In this document: in pieces, positions 56,853 through 64,000 of the stretch
How the letters are laid out: every line of letters starts with the position of its first letter
How positions within the stretch are numbered: position 1 is the stretch's first letter
DNA from: Nocardia speluncae NBRC 108251
GTDB taxonomy: Bacteria > Actinomycetota > Actinomycetes > Mycobacteriales > Mycobacteriaceae
Assembly (NCBI RefSeq): GCF_001613245.1
Contig: NZ_BDBZ01000028.1
Span: 1-64,000 of the forward strand
Direction: 5' to 3'
Length of the DNA: 64,000 nucleotides
Notes under the pieces: generated by a model
What the model saw: the letters and a program-made list of their open reading frames with translations, nothing else
What the model was told of the DNA's origin: nothing
Database searches by the model: none
Made by a program: the position numbers and the translations under genes

Positions 56853-58733
56853 ATGAGCATGGAATCGGTTGCCTGGGATCAGATGTATCGGCGGATGCAC
56901 GCCCCAGAGGAACAGCGGGCGTTCAGCCTCGCTACAGCGCGGCGCATCGCGGCATTCGCGCGATCGCACCGGCGCCGGATGGGCGCGTTCCTGATACTCA
57001 GTGTCGTTGCGGCGGTTCTCGCGGTGGCCACACCGCTGCTGGCGGGCCGGGTGGTCGACGAGATCATCGACGGCTCCACCACCCGGATGGTGATCATGCT
57101 GGCCCTCGCCATCGCCGGCCTCGCCGTTCTCGATGCGGGGCTGGGGCTGGCGATCCGGTGGCTGTCGGCCCGCATCGGGGAGGGACTGATCCTCGATCTG
57201 CGCACTGCCGTGTTCGATCACGTACAGCGCATGCCGATCGCGTTCTTCACCCGGACCCGGACAGGTGCCCTGGTCAGCCGCCTGAACAACGATGTGATCG
57301 GGGCCCAGCGTGCCTTCAGCGACACTCTCTCCGGGGTGGTCGCCAATCTCGTGACCGTCCTACTCACACTGGTGGTGATGCTCCAGCTGTCGTGGCAGAT
57401 CACGTTGCTGGCCCTGCTGCTGCTGCCGGTCTTCGTGATACCGGCCCGGCGGATGGGTGACCGGCTGGCCGATATCCAGCGCGAGGCAGCCGGACACAAC
57501 TCGGCCATGAGCACCCAGATGACCGAACGTTTCTCGGCACCGGGCGCGACCCTGGTGAAACTGTTCGGCCGGCCGGATCAAGAGTCCGGCGAATTCGCGC
57601 TGCGCGCGCGGCGGGTGCGCGATATCGGGGTACGCACCGCCATGCTGCAAACCGTGTTCGTCACGGCGTTGACACTGGTCTCGGCCCTCGCGGTGGCACT
57701 GGTGTACGGCCTGGGTGGCTGGTACGCACTGCGCGGGCAGCTCGACGCCGGCGCAGTCGTCGCGCTCTCGTTGCTGCTGACCAGGCTGTACTCGCCGCTC
57801 ACCGCGCTCGCGAGCGCAAGGATGGAGGTCATGTCCGCCCTGGTCAGTTTCGAGCGCGTCTTCGAGGTCCTCGACCTCGAACCGCTGATAGAGGACGCAC
57901 CCGATGCGCGGCCGGTTCCGGCCGGCGGCGTCGCGGTGGAATTCGACGATGTGCGCTTCGGCTACCCCGCGGCGGACAAGGTTTCGCTGGCTTCGCTCGA
58001 GGAGGTCGCGACCCTGGACACCCGGGGTGGCGAGGAGGTGCTGCACGGAATCAGCCTCAGCGCCGAACCCGGTGAGCTCATCGCCCTGGTGGGATCATCC
58101 GGTGCCGGTAAATCGACCATCGCCCAGCTGGTTTCGCGACTCTACGACGTGGACTCGGGCTCGGTACGGCTGGGCGGCACCGATGTTCGCGAGTTGAGCA
58201 CGGCCTCGATCCGGGAAACGGTGGGCCTGGTAACCCAGGACGGGCACCTGTTCCACGACACCATCCGGGCCAACCTACTGTTGGCCGCCCCCGAAGCGGA
58301 CGAGGAGCAGTTGTGGGATGCGCTCGGCCGCGCGCGGCTACGCGATCTGATCGCCTCGCTGCCCGACGGCCTGGACACCGTGGTCGGTGAACGCGGCTAT
58401 CGGCTCTCCGGCGGCGAACGCCAGCGTCTCACCATCGCCCGGCTTCTGCTCAAACAGCCGCGGGTAGTGATTCTCGACGAGGCCACCGCTTCATTGGACT
58501 CCACTTCCGAGGCGGCGGTGCAGGCAGCGCTGAGCGAGGCATTGCAGGACCGCACTGCCCTGGTGATCGCACATCGGCTCTCCACGGTGCGCGCAGCGGA
58601 CCAGATCCTGGTGGTGGAAGCGGGACAGATCGTGGAGCGCGGAACACATCCGGAACTGCTGGCGGCGGACGGCCGCTATGCCGAGCTCTACCGCACCCAA
58701 TTCGCCGGCGCACCGGAACCGGCCGCAGTGTGA
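56853..58733 (+). CDS. ABC exporter, fused membrane and ATPase domains
   Basis: This 626-residue half-transporter has six membrane segments (residues 45-330) and one ATPase domain: Walker A ALVGSSGAGKST (near 412), LSGGERQRLTIARLL (near 518), Walker B RVVILDEATASLDS and IAHRLSTVR. It works as a homo- or heterodimer and exports lipids, peptides or drugs. The domain contains an insert of about 15 residues before the Walker A strand (SLASLEEVATLDTRGG). The ATG at 56853 follows AAGGA. Confidence 0.93.
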   Translation: MSMESVAWDQMYRRMHAPEEQRAFSLATARRIAAFARSHRRRMGAFLILSVVAAVLAVATPLLAGRVVDEIIDGSTTRMVIMLALAIAGLAVLDAGLGLAIRWLSARIGEGLILDLRTAVFDHVQRMPIAFFTRTRTGALVSRLNNDVIGAQRAFSDTLSGVVANLVTVLLTLVVMLQLSWQITLLALLLLPVFVIPARRMGDRLADIQREAAGHNSAMSTQMTERFSAPGATLVKLFGRPDQESGEFALRARRVRDIGVRTAMLQTVFVTALTLVSALAVALVYGLGGWYALRGQLDAGAVVALSLLLTRLYSPLTALASARMEVMSALVSFERVFEVLDLEPLIEDAPDARPVPAGGVAVEFDDVRFGYPAADKVSLASLEEVATLDTRGGEEVLHGISLSAEPGELIALVGSSGAGKSTIAQLVSRLYDVDSGSVRLGGTDVRELSTASIRETVGLVTQDGHLFHDTIRANLLLAAPEADEEQLWDALGRARLRDLIASLPDGLDTVVGERGYRLSGGERQRLTIARLLLKQPRVVILDEATASLDSTSEAAVQAALSEALQDRTALVIAHRLSTVRAADQILVVEAGQIVERGTHPELLAADGRYAELYRTQFAGAPEPAAV

Positions 58734-58812
58734 GCCGCGCCCGCCGTGCGCTGAAGTGTCCACGAGAGTGCGGCAGAGTGGTCACCCAGGCGTGGAACCA
58801 CCGGTACGGCAC

Positions 58813-60399
58813 TTACTCGACCCGGAAGGTTCGGGTATGCCGGCCGGTGGCGCCGTCGGGTACCGGATCGGCCCGCTGTTCGGTCTGTACGCGACCTTCC
58901 CCGTCGGTGGCGCGGACCCGCAGGGTGTGGTCGCCGGGGACCGCGTCCCAGCGCCAGGTCCACTGCCGCCAAGTGTCCGAGGAGTATTCCGGCGCGAGCT
59001 CGGCAGGCTGCCACGGTCCGTTGTCGACCTGGACTTCGACAGCGGCGATACCGCGTTGCTGCGCCCAGGCCACACCGGCGACGACGGTCGGCCCGGGTGC
59101 GATCTTCGCGAACGGGGCGGGTACGTCGATTCGTGAGGCGGTTTTGATCGGGCCGCGCGCAGACCAGCCGCGCCGGGTCCAATACGCCTGGGCCCTGTCG
59201 AATCTGGTGACCTCCAGATCGACCACCCATTTGGTCGCGCTCACATAGCCGTAGAGCCCGGGGACCACCAGCCGGGCGGGATATCCGTGCTCGACCGGCA
59301 GCGGGGCCCCGTTCATCCCGACGGCCAGCAGCGCGTCGCGACCGTCGGTGAGGGCCGCCACCGGTGTTCCCGCGGTGAATCCGTCGGCGCTGGTGGACAG
59401 CACCATATCCGCGTCAGGACGAACCCCGGCCTCGGCGAGCAGGTCTGCCAGCGGGTATCCGATCCAGCGAGCGTTTCCGACCAGGTCGCCGCCGACCTCG
59501 TTGGAGACACAGGTGAGGGTGATCATCTTCTCCACCGCGGGCCGGCGGCGCAGCTCGTCCATTGTCAGTTCGATCTCGCGATCCACCATTCCGTGGATCC
59601 GCAACCGCCAGTCTTCGCTGGTCACCGCGGGAATACGCAGGGCAGTGTCGATCCGGTAGAACGTCTCGTTGGGTGTGACGAATTCGGTGAGACCGCGTAC
59701 CGGCGGATCGGTACCCGGTGGTGGCGGGGCAGCCGCTGTCACCGGACGCGGCAGCACGAAACGCTCCAGATCGGCGGTTACGGCCCGCATCCGTTCACCG
59801 ACCCAGCGTCCGGCGGCCGCGCTCCCGGCCGCCACAACGGCGGCACCGGCCACCAGCACCAGGAACCGGCGCCGAGACGGGTCGTCGGCCGATACTTCGT
59901 CCGCGGGCTTCGGATCCGGGGCGCGCGCTATCAGAAAGCGCAGGGTGACAACACCCGCCGCAGCACCGAGCAGGATCGGAATCGCGAACACCGGAGTCGC
60001 GGTGGGCCGGCCCAGCACGGCCACGCAGACGATGAGCCCGAAGGCGATCAGCAACGCACTTCCGTAGGGCCGCCGCCGTTCCAGCAGGCCCACCACGACG
60101 GCGAGCACGGCCATCACCACCGCCATCGATGCGAACAGCACGGCTTTGTCAGCGGTGCCGAACTGTTCGATGGCGAACTCACGCACCGCTTTCGGTGTGT
60201 GGTCGACCACGGTGGCGCCGGTCGAGACGAACGGTGACGCGTCCGGATCGATCAGTCCGGCGATCAGTTCCGCGATACCGAGCACCATCCCGGCGGCCAC
60301 GAGACCGCACAAACCCGCCGCTACCGCCCCGGGAGTGGGGTCGGCCGCCGACGCCCGGGGTCGTTGCGCGATCCCGGCCGGGTCCGGTACGTCCTGCAT
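58813..60399 (-). CDS. Membrane-anchored molybdopterin-dependent oxidoreductase (sulfite oxidase/YedY-like)
   Basis: This is a 528-residue protein. Four hydrophobic segments (within residues 27-155) are followed by a twin-arginine-like stretch SRRRFLVLVAGAAVV (near 173-187). The extracytoplasmic molybdopterin domain shows ETFYRIDTALRIP, the Mo-ligand Cys in TLTCVSNEVGG (near 296), HGYPARLVVPGLYGYVSATKW and the dimerisation domain. It may repair oxidised proteins or reduce or oxidise small S/N compounds. A SigK-type promoter (CCATCC-N17-CGAACA) lies 50-77 bases upstream of the ATG. Confidence 0.88.
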   Translation of the reverse strand: MQDVPDPAGIAQRPRASAADPTPGAVAAGLCGLVAAGMVLGIAELIAGLIDPDASPFVSTGATVVDHTPKAVREFAIEQFGTADKAVLFASMAVVMAVLAVVVGLLERRRPYGSALLIAFGLIVCVAVLGRPTATPVFAIPILLGAAAGVVTLRFLIARAPDPKPADEVSADDPSRRRFLVLVAGAAVVAAGSAAAGRWVGERMRAVTADLERFVLPRPVTAAAPPPPGTDPPVRGLTEFVTPNETFYRIDTALRIPAVTSEDWRLRIHGMVDREIELTMDELRRRPAVEKMITLTCVSNEVGGDLVGNARWIGYPLADLLAEAGVRPDADMVLSTSADGFTAGTPVAALTDGRDALLAVGMNGAPLPVEHGYPARLVVPGLYGYVSATKWVVDLEVTRFDRAQAYWTRRGWSARGPIKTASRIDVPAPFAKIAPGPTVVAGVAWAQQRGIAAVEVQVDNGPWQPAELAPEYSSDTWRQWTWRWDAVPGDHTLRVRATDGEGRVQTEQRADPVPDGATGRHTRTFRVE

Positions 60400-60447
60400 C
60401 AGCACCCTCGTTCCGCCATCGGGCCCCGGCGGGCCCGCCTGCCTCGG

Positions 60448-60476
60448 TGTTCGTCGTACTACCCAGGTGCGGATGG
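60448..60476 (-). promoter_or_regulatory. SigK-type promoter of the molybdopterin oxidoreductase gene
   Basis: On the minus strand CCATCC (60476-60471), 17 bases, CGAACA (60453-60448). The -35 is identical to, and the -10 close to, the published mycobacterial SigK elements CCATCC and CCGAAT. The start codon is at 60399, leaving a leader of about 42 bases. Confidence 0.7.
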
Positions 60477-60620
60477 TGTCATTGCGGGCACGGTTCGGGA
60501 AGATGCGCGGGCACAGCGTCACCGAACCGTCAGGAATCGGCGGCCGGCCTTGGCCACGCAGTGACCCGGCCGGACACGGAAAGCAGGTGCCCTGTTTCTC
60601 GCCGGAGCCGACCGGGTGGC

Positions 60621-61490
60621 TCACCCCAGCGCGACCGCCCCGAGGGGTGTGCTGGTCGGGGCGGGCGATCCGCCATCGGGTTCGAGCGTCACCGCGAGCT
60701 GTTCGGAACCGGTGAACTCGGTGACATAGGGTGCGTTCGCCGCAGGCAGCTCGGCCAGCACCCCGGCCGGTTGCGGAACACCGGTCGCATCGATCAACCA
60801 CAACTGGTAGTCGCTGCCGTCCGGTGGGGCCGGTACGGCATCGAAGGCGACGGTGACCGCGCCCAGTTCGGCGGAAAAGTGCACTGTGAGGGTCCCGCCG
60901 GCACCGATAGGGGTGGTGGATGTGCGGGCGTCGGGCTGCGCGAGAATCTGCTGCGCGGTGACGGCTCCGCCCGGTTCGTCTCCGGTCTGCCGGCCGAGGA
61001 CCCCGAAACCGATACCGATGGCCACCACCACCGCGGCCGCGGCCGCAAGTCCCGACAGCCGACGCCGGCGCCGACGGGCTCGGGCCAGTTCATCGGCGTC
61101 CGCGGGTCTGCCGCCAGGGTCGGATACTGCTGCATCTGCCCGCGGATCCTGCGGCTGCCTGGATGGCGACAGTTCACCGGGACCGGGTCTGCGCGCACCG
61201 GTGTGTACATCCGAACGTGCGCCGGGGCGGGAGCCGAGGGCGGCGAGTATGCGCGCCTCCACCGAGGCGGGCGGTTCTTGCGCGTCGAGCACCGATAAGG
61301 CGCCCATCGCTTCGCGGACATCGCGTACGACACTGTCGAATGCGCGGACAGTGCCCTGATCGGCGGCGCGCAATCGTTGTTCGATATCGGCGCTCTCGAC
61401 CGCCGAGACGGCGTCGAGTGCATAGGGGAAGGCCAGGTCCACTAGGTCACCGTGGTTGTCCGGCGAATCGGGCGGTGAAGTATCAGGCAT
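60621..61490 (-). CDS. rskA: Anti-sigma-K factor RskA
   Basis: This is a 289-residue membrane anti-sigma factor. The N-terminal sigma-binding region (LAFPYALDAVSAVESADIEQRLRAADQ, residues 15-45) is followed by a long Pro/Asp-rich cytoplasmic linker, an Arg run, one membrane helix (LSGLAAAAAVVVAIGIGFGVL, near 143-164) and an extracytoplasmic RskA domain (DGSDYQLWLIDATGVPQPAG). It holds SigK inactive until a signal triggers proteolysis. The ATG overlaps the sigK stop by eight bases. Confidence 0.92.
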   Translation of the reverse strand: MPDTSPPDSPDNHGDLVDLAFPYALDAVSAVESADIEQRLRAADQGTVRAFDSVVRDVREAMGALSVLDAQEPPASVEARILAALGSRPGARSDVHTGARRPGPGELSPSRQPQDPRADAAVSDPGGRPADADELARARRRRRRLSGLAAAAAVVVAIGIGFGVLGRQTGDEPGGAVTAQQILAQPDARTSTTPIGAGGTLTVHFSAELGAVTVAFDAVPAPPDGSDYQLWLIDATGVPQPAGVLAELPAANAPYVTEFTGSEQLAVTLEPDGGSPAPTSTPLGAVALG

Positions 61491-62163
61491 CGGAGACAAC
61501 CCCTGAGAGGCAGTTCTGGAGCCGTTTCAGACCGTCGCGGATGCGGCTCTTGATGGTGGGCAGTGGGGATTCGAGCTGATCGGCGACCTCACGGTAGGTG
61601 CGCCCGCTGTAGTAGGCGAGCGCGACCGCCTCCCGCTGCGTGGCGGTGAGCACCTCGAGGCAATCGCGGACAGCCTGCTCGTCGAACTTTTGGTGCACCG
61701 TTTCGGAGACGATGTCATGGTCGCGTCCCAAATGGGTGTGGCCGTAGACGACATCCCGGACGGCGGCCGATTCCTCGGCGCGGACCCGGTCGACGGCTCG
61801 CCGGTGGGCGATCATCATCAACCATCCGATCGCGCTCGCCCGCGCCGGGTCGTAGCGAGCGGCGGCCGACCACACCTGTAGATACACCTCTTGGGTGGCT
61901 TCTTCGGCCGCCGCCGGGCTGCGCAGAATCCGCCGCGCCAGCCCGAACACCCGAGGACTGGTCTCCCGGTAGAAGAGGGTGAACGATTCTCGGTCACCGT
62001 TGCCGGCCGCCTGCAGCAGATCGGCGAGCCGGCGCTGGGTTGCGCCGTCGTCGTGGCCGGCGCGGCGGGCGGGGCAGGCCGCCCCGTCTTCAGTACCGGC
62101 ATGCTCCGCGTCGACGCTGCGGAGCCGGATCGCCCCGGAGCCGGATTCCGGCCACTTCGTCAT
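61483..62163 (-). CDS. sigK: ECF RNA polymerase sigma factor SigK
   Basis: This is a 226-residue ECF sigma factor. Region 2 is ESFTLFYRETSPRVFGLARRILRS...EATQEVYLQVW and region 4 is VLTATQREAVALAYYSGRTYREVADQLESPLPTIKSRIRDGLKRL. It has about 45 residues of acidic/Gly-rich N-terminal extension compared with M. tuberculosis SigK. Identity as SigK rests on the adjacent RskA domain protein and the fasciclin lipoprotein. A SigK-type promoter upstream suggests autoregulation. The ATG at 62163 has GAGGG upstream; the frame is open to 62241. Confidence 0.9.
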   Translation of the reverse strand: MTKWPESGSGAIRLRSVDAEHAGTEDGAACPARRAGHDDGATQRRLADLLQAAGNGDRESFTLFYRETSPRVFGLARRILRSPAAAEEATQEVYLQVWSAAARYDPARASAIGWLMMIAHRRAVDRVRAEESAAVRDVVYGHTHLGRDHDIVSETVHQKFDEQAVRDCLEVLTATQREAVALAYYSGRTYREVADQLESPLPTIKSRIRDGLKRLQNCLSGVVSDA

Positions 62164-62190
62164 GATCGTGCCCTCGACTGCATGGCAAGG

Positions 62191-62218
62191 TGTTCGCCAC
62201 CCGCGGCGGCGAGGATGG
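62191..62218 (-). promoter_or_regulatory. SigK-type promoter of sigK-rskA
   Basis: On the minus strand CCATCC (62218-62213), 16 bases, CGAACA (62196-62191), about 28 bases before the sigK ATG. The element matches those in front of the fasciclin and oxidoreductase genes. Confidence 0.68.
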
Positions 62219-62314
62219 ACGCCGACCCCGGGTTGTAGCACAGGTCACACCTACGGCCGCGATGCGTCATGGGCCCAGTCTCGGGCACCCGGCGCCGGCG
62301 CGCACGAAAATCGG

Positions 62315-62968
62315 TTACGCGGGCGGCATGAGGACTTCATCGATCATGTAGACCGTCGCGTTCGCGGTCTGCACGCCGCCGCAGACCACCGACGCCTTCC
62401 CGGCTTCGATCGTCTCGCCCTCGCGAGTCACGGTCACCGTGCCCCCCTGAACGGTCGCATGATCCCCGGCGATATCGTCGGGCGCGATCTGCCCGGGTAC
62501 CACGTGGTAGGTGAGGATATCGGTCAGCGTGGCGGAATCCGTTTTCAAAGACTCCAGAGTCGCCGGATCGATTTTCGCGAAGGCCGAATCGACCGGAGCA
62601 AAAACGGTGAATTCGCCGCCGTTGAGCGTATCGACGAGATTCACCTGCGGATTCAGTTCGCCCGACACAGCCTGGGTGAGGGTTTTCAGCATCGGGTTGT
62701 TCGAGGCCGCCACCGCGACCGGATCCTGCGCCATCCCGCCGACCGATCCCGCACCGTCGGGCACCTGAGCCGCGTAATCGGCACAGCCGGGCCCGACAAG
62801 GCCGGCCGCGGGATCACCGGCGGCGGGCTCGGTCGCCGCCGACGACATGGGAGCGCTGCTCGTCGATGCTGCCGTTTCCCCTTCGTCACCGGAACATGCT
62901 GTCGCCCCCAGAAGTGCGGTTGTGGAGACCACCGCGGCCAGAAGCACAGCGCGTTGCATGCTTTTCAT
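62315..62968 (-). CDS. Fasciclin-domain lipoprotein (MPT83-like)
   Basis: This is a 217-residue cell-surface protein. A signal peptide with the lipobox-like LLGATAC (Cys near 25) is followed by a Ser/Ala/Glu-rich spacer and one FAS1 domain (near 80-217: NPMLKTLTQAVSG, FTVFAPVDSAFAKI, TDILTYHVVPGQ, YMIDEVLMP). Two Cys (near 62 and 198) could bridge as in MPT70/MPT83. These are the main SigK targets in mycobacteria. A SigK-type promoter lies 66-93 bases upstream. The sigK start lies 150 bases downstream on the same strand. Confidence 0.92.
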   Translation of the reverse strand: MKSMQRAVLLAAVVSTTALLGATACSGDEGETAASTSSAPMSSAATEPAAGDPAAGLVGPGCADYAAQVPDGAGSVGGMAQDPVAVAASNNPMLKTLTQAVSGELNPQVNLVDTLNGGEFTVFAPVDSAFAKIDPATLESLKTDSATLTDILTYHVVPGQIAPDDIAGDHATVQGGTVTVTREGETIEAGKASVVCGGVQTANATVYMIDEVLMPPA

Positions 62969-63033
62969 GAGTTTCCATCACTTTCGGCCAGGACGACCAC
63001 GTTGCCGGTCGTACCGCGAACATTGCTGGACGG

Positions 63034-63061
63034 AGTTCGGGTGGACCTGCCGGGCGGATGG
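63034..63061 (-). promoter_or_regulatory. SigK-type promoter of the fasciclin lipoprotein gene
   Basis: On the minus strand CCATCC (63061-63056), 16 bases, CGAACT (63039-63034). It is followed by a leader of about 60 bases to the ATG at 62968. Confidence 0.7.
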
Positions 63062-63082
63062 GAACCATTCGGTTGAACGAGT

Positions 63083-63120
63083 GCGGGCCGCGGCAGCCGG
63101 TGATGGCTGCCGCGGCCCGC
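63083..63120 (-). terminator. Terminator behind lon
   Basis: A perfect 16-bp GC stem pairs 63083-63098 with 63105-63120 around a six-base loop, 15 bases after the lon stop. The following minus-strand bases (ACTCGTTC) are only weakly T-rich. It separates lon from the SigK-type promoter at 63034-63061. Confidence 0.75.
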
Positions 63121-63135
63121 GGAACTGCGCAACGG

Positions 63136-64000
63136 TCAGGCGGTGGCCGCCAGGGACCGGTTGTCGAAGGCCGGTTCCCGGATCGGCTCGATGGCGTGGG
63201 CCAGGATTTCGGCCACGTCGGCCACCGGACGAACATCCAGTTCGGCCAGCACATCCGCGGGGACATCGTCCAGATCGGCCTCGTTACGTGCCGGGATGAA
63301 CACCGTCTTCAGACCCGCACGCTGCGCGGCGAGCAGTTTCTGCTTCACCCCGCCGATCGGCAGTACCCGGCCGTTCAGCGTGACCTCACCGGTCATACCC
63401 ACATCCGACCGCACCGGACGCCCGAGCGCCAGCGACACCAGCGCGGTCACCATGGTGACCCCGGCGGAGGGACCGTCCTTGGGTACCGCGCCCGCGGGGA
63501 CGTGCAGGTGCAGGCTGCGGTCCAGGACACCGGGCTCGATACCGATCTCGCCGAGATGCGAGCGCACGTAGGTCAGCGCGATCTGCGCCGATTCCTTCAT
63601 CACATCACCCAACTGACCGGTCAGGGTGAGATTGCGTTCTCCCTCCGCGGTGTTCGCCTCGATGTAGAGGACGTCACCCCCGAGTCCGGTGACCGCGAGT
63701 CCGGTCGCCACACCCGGCACGGCCGTGCGTTCCGCCGAGTCCGGAGTGAACCGGGGACGGCCCAGGTACTCCTTCAGGTCGGCGACATCGATACGCAAAG
63801 TTTCCCGGGGTCCGCCGGTATCCAGTGCGGTCGTACCGCCCCGGTGCCCGCCGACCGGGCTGTACCCGAGTTCGAGGTCGTAATCCGGACCGCGCACGGC
63901 ATCCTCATCGCCGGCGGCGTCTGCGCCGGAGCCGCTCGCAGCGGACATCGTGGTTTCGGACAACCGGGTAGCGGCCTTGCGCAGCGCCTTGGCGATGAGC
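63136..64000 (-). CDS. lon: ATP-dependent protease Lon, C-terminal part (partial)
   Basis: The frame runs open past the window edge; 288 codons are visible. The N-terminal visible part (LIAKALRKAATRL) belongs to the end of the AAA module. The S16 protease domain follows, with the catalytic Ser in PKDGPSAGVTM and Lys in IGGVKQKLLAAQRAG. A Ser/Gly/Asp-rich insert sits between the modules. Lon degrades damaged and regulatory proteins. The TTG at 63963 is internal, not a start. Confidence 0.93.
   Translation of the reverse strand, partial: LIAKALRKAATRLSETTMSAASGSGADAAGDEDAVRGPDYDLELGYSPVGGHRGGTTALDTGGPRETLRIDVADLKEYLGRPRFTPDSAERTAVPGVATGLAVTGLGGDVLYIEANTAEGERNLTLTGQLGDVMKESAQIALTYVRSHLGEIGIEPGVLDRSLHLHVPAGAVPKDGPSAGVTMVTALVSLALGRPVRSDVGMTGEVTLNGRVLPIGGVKQKLLAAQRAGLKTVFIPARNEADLDDVPADVLAELDVRPVADVAEILAHAIEPIREPAFDNRSLAATA

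Noticed and set aside
1..64000. CRISPR arrays, tRNA/rRNA genes, insertion sequences, prophage
   Set aside because: No regularly spaced repeats, no tRNA-like cloverleaf with CCA or typical D/T-loop motifs, and no transposase, integrase or phage genes were recognised.

Overview
The window is GC-rich DNA from a mycolic-acid actinobacterium (Mycobacteriales), most likely Nocardia or a close relative. The grounds are several blocks whose gene order I recognise from Mycobacterium tuberculosis: rpsF-ssb-rpsR-rplI-dnaB, lpqS-cysK2-MFS, an Rv0250c-like gene beside the second succinate dehydrogenase, and sigK-rskA with an MPT83-like fasciclin lipoprotein. There are also KstR-type boxes, a DUF397 protein, frequent GTG starts and 4-nt start/stop overlaps. 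No tRNA, rRNA, CRISPR array, insertion sequence or prophage was seen. All identifications rest on reading motifs and on memory of families; no database search was run.

Region 1 (1-17 kb) is a catabolic locus on the minus strand. A PucR-type regulator is followed by an ABC importer (binding lipoprotein, permease, ATPase), a UbiD-type decarboxylase, an aldehyde dehydrogenase, a complete Rieske dioxygenase (alpha, beta, reductase, ferredoxin), a D-2-hydroxyacid dehydrogenase, an IlvD/Edd dehydratase, a UbiX-type flavin prenyltransferase, an SDR and a second aldehyde dehydrogenase. Many junctions overlap, so most of it is probably one transcript. The combination points to import, dioxygenation and prFMN-dependent decarboxylation of a carboxylated, probably aromatic, compound. 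The substrate cannot be named and I do not recognise this combination as a described pathway.

Region 2 (17-22.4 kb) holds a GABA-type aminotransferase and a copper-response module: a CopZ-like chaperone with a CsoR-like operator, a small translationally coupled ORF, an LpqS-like protein, CysK2 and an MFS transporter.

Region 3 (22.5-28 kb) is the replication/ribosomal block. The dnaB-rplI gap carries eight DnaA-box-like sequences in about 350 bp. A GT87-like membrane protein is divergent from rpsF.

Region 4 (28-45 kb) is mixed: a nitronate-monooxygenase-like gene behind two perfect KstR-type boxes, a GntR regulator, an ABC1 kinase, an SGNH hydrolase, a flippase-like membrane protein with an apparent pseudokinase domain, an isochorismatase fold without its catalytic residues, an acyl-CoA synthetase divergent from a second nitronate-monooxygenase-like gene, an MBL hydrolase, a degenerate AT-KR polyketide-synthase-like protein, an S4 protein, an NlpC/P60 hydrolase and an AAA ATPase.

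Region 5 (45-50 kb) is the succinate dehydrogenase locus with tandem CRP-like boxes in front. Region 6 (50-59 kb) holds small proteins, an AlkA-like glycosylase, a fused FAD/Fe-S dehydrogenase, a thioesterase, a DinB2-like polymerase with an unusual steric-gate residue and an ABC exporter. Region 7 (59-63 kb) is the SigK regulon in miniature: three transcription units with the same CCATCC-N16/17-CGAAC promoter. The window ends inside lon. A 40-bp hairpin element directly behind two unrelated stop codons (35.0 and 50.8 kb) looks like a genus-level repeated terminator.
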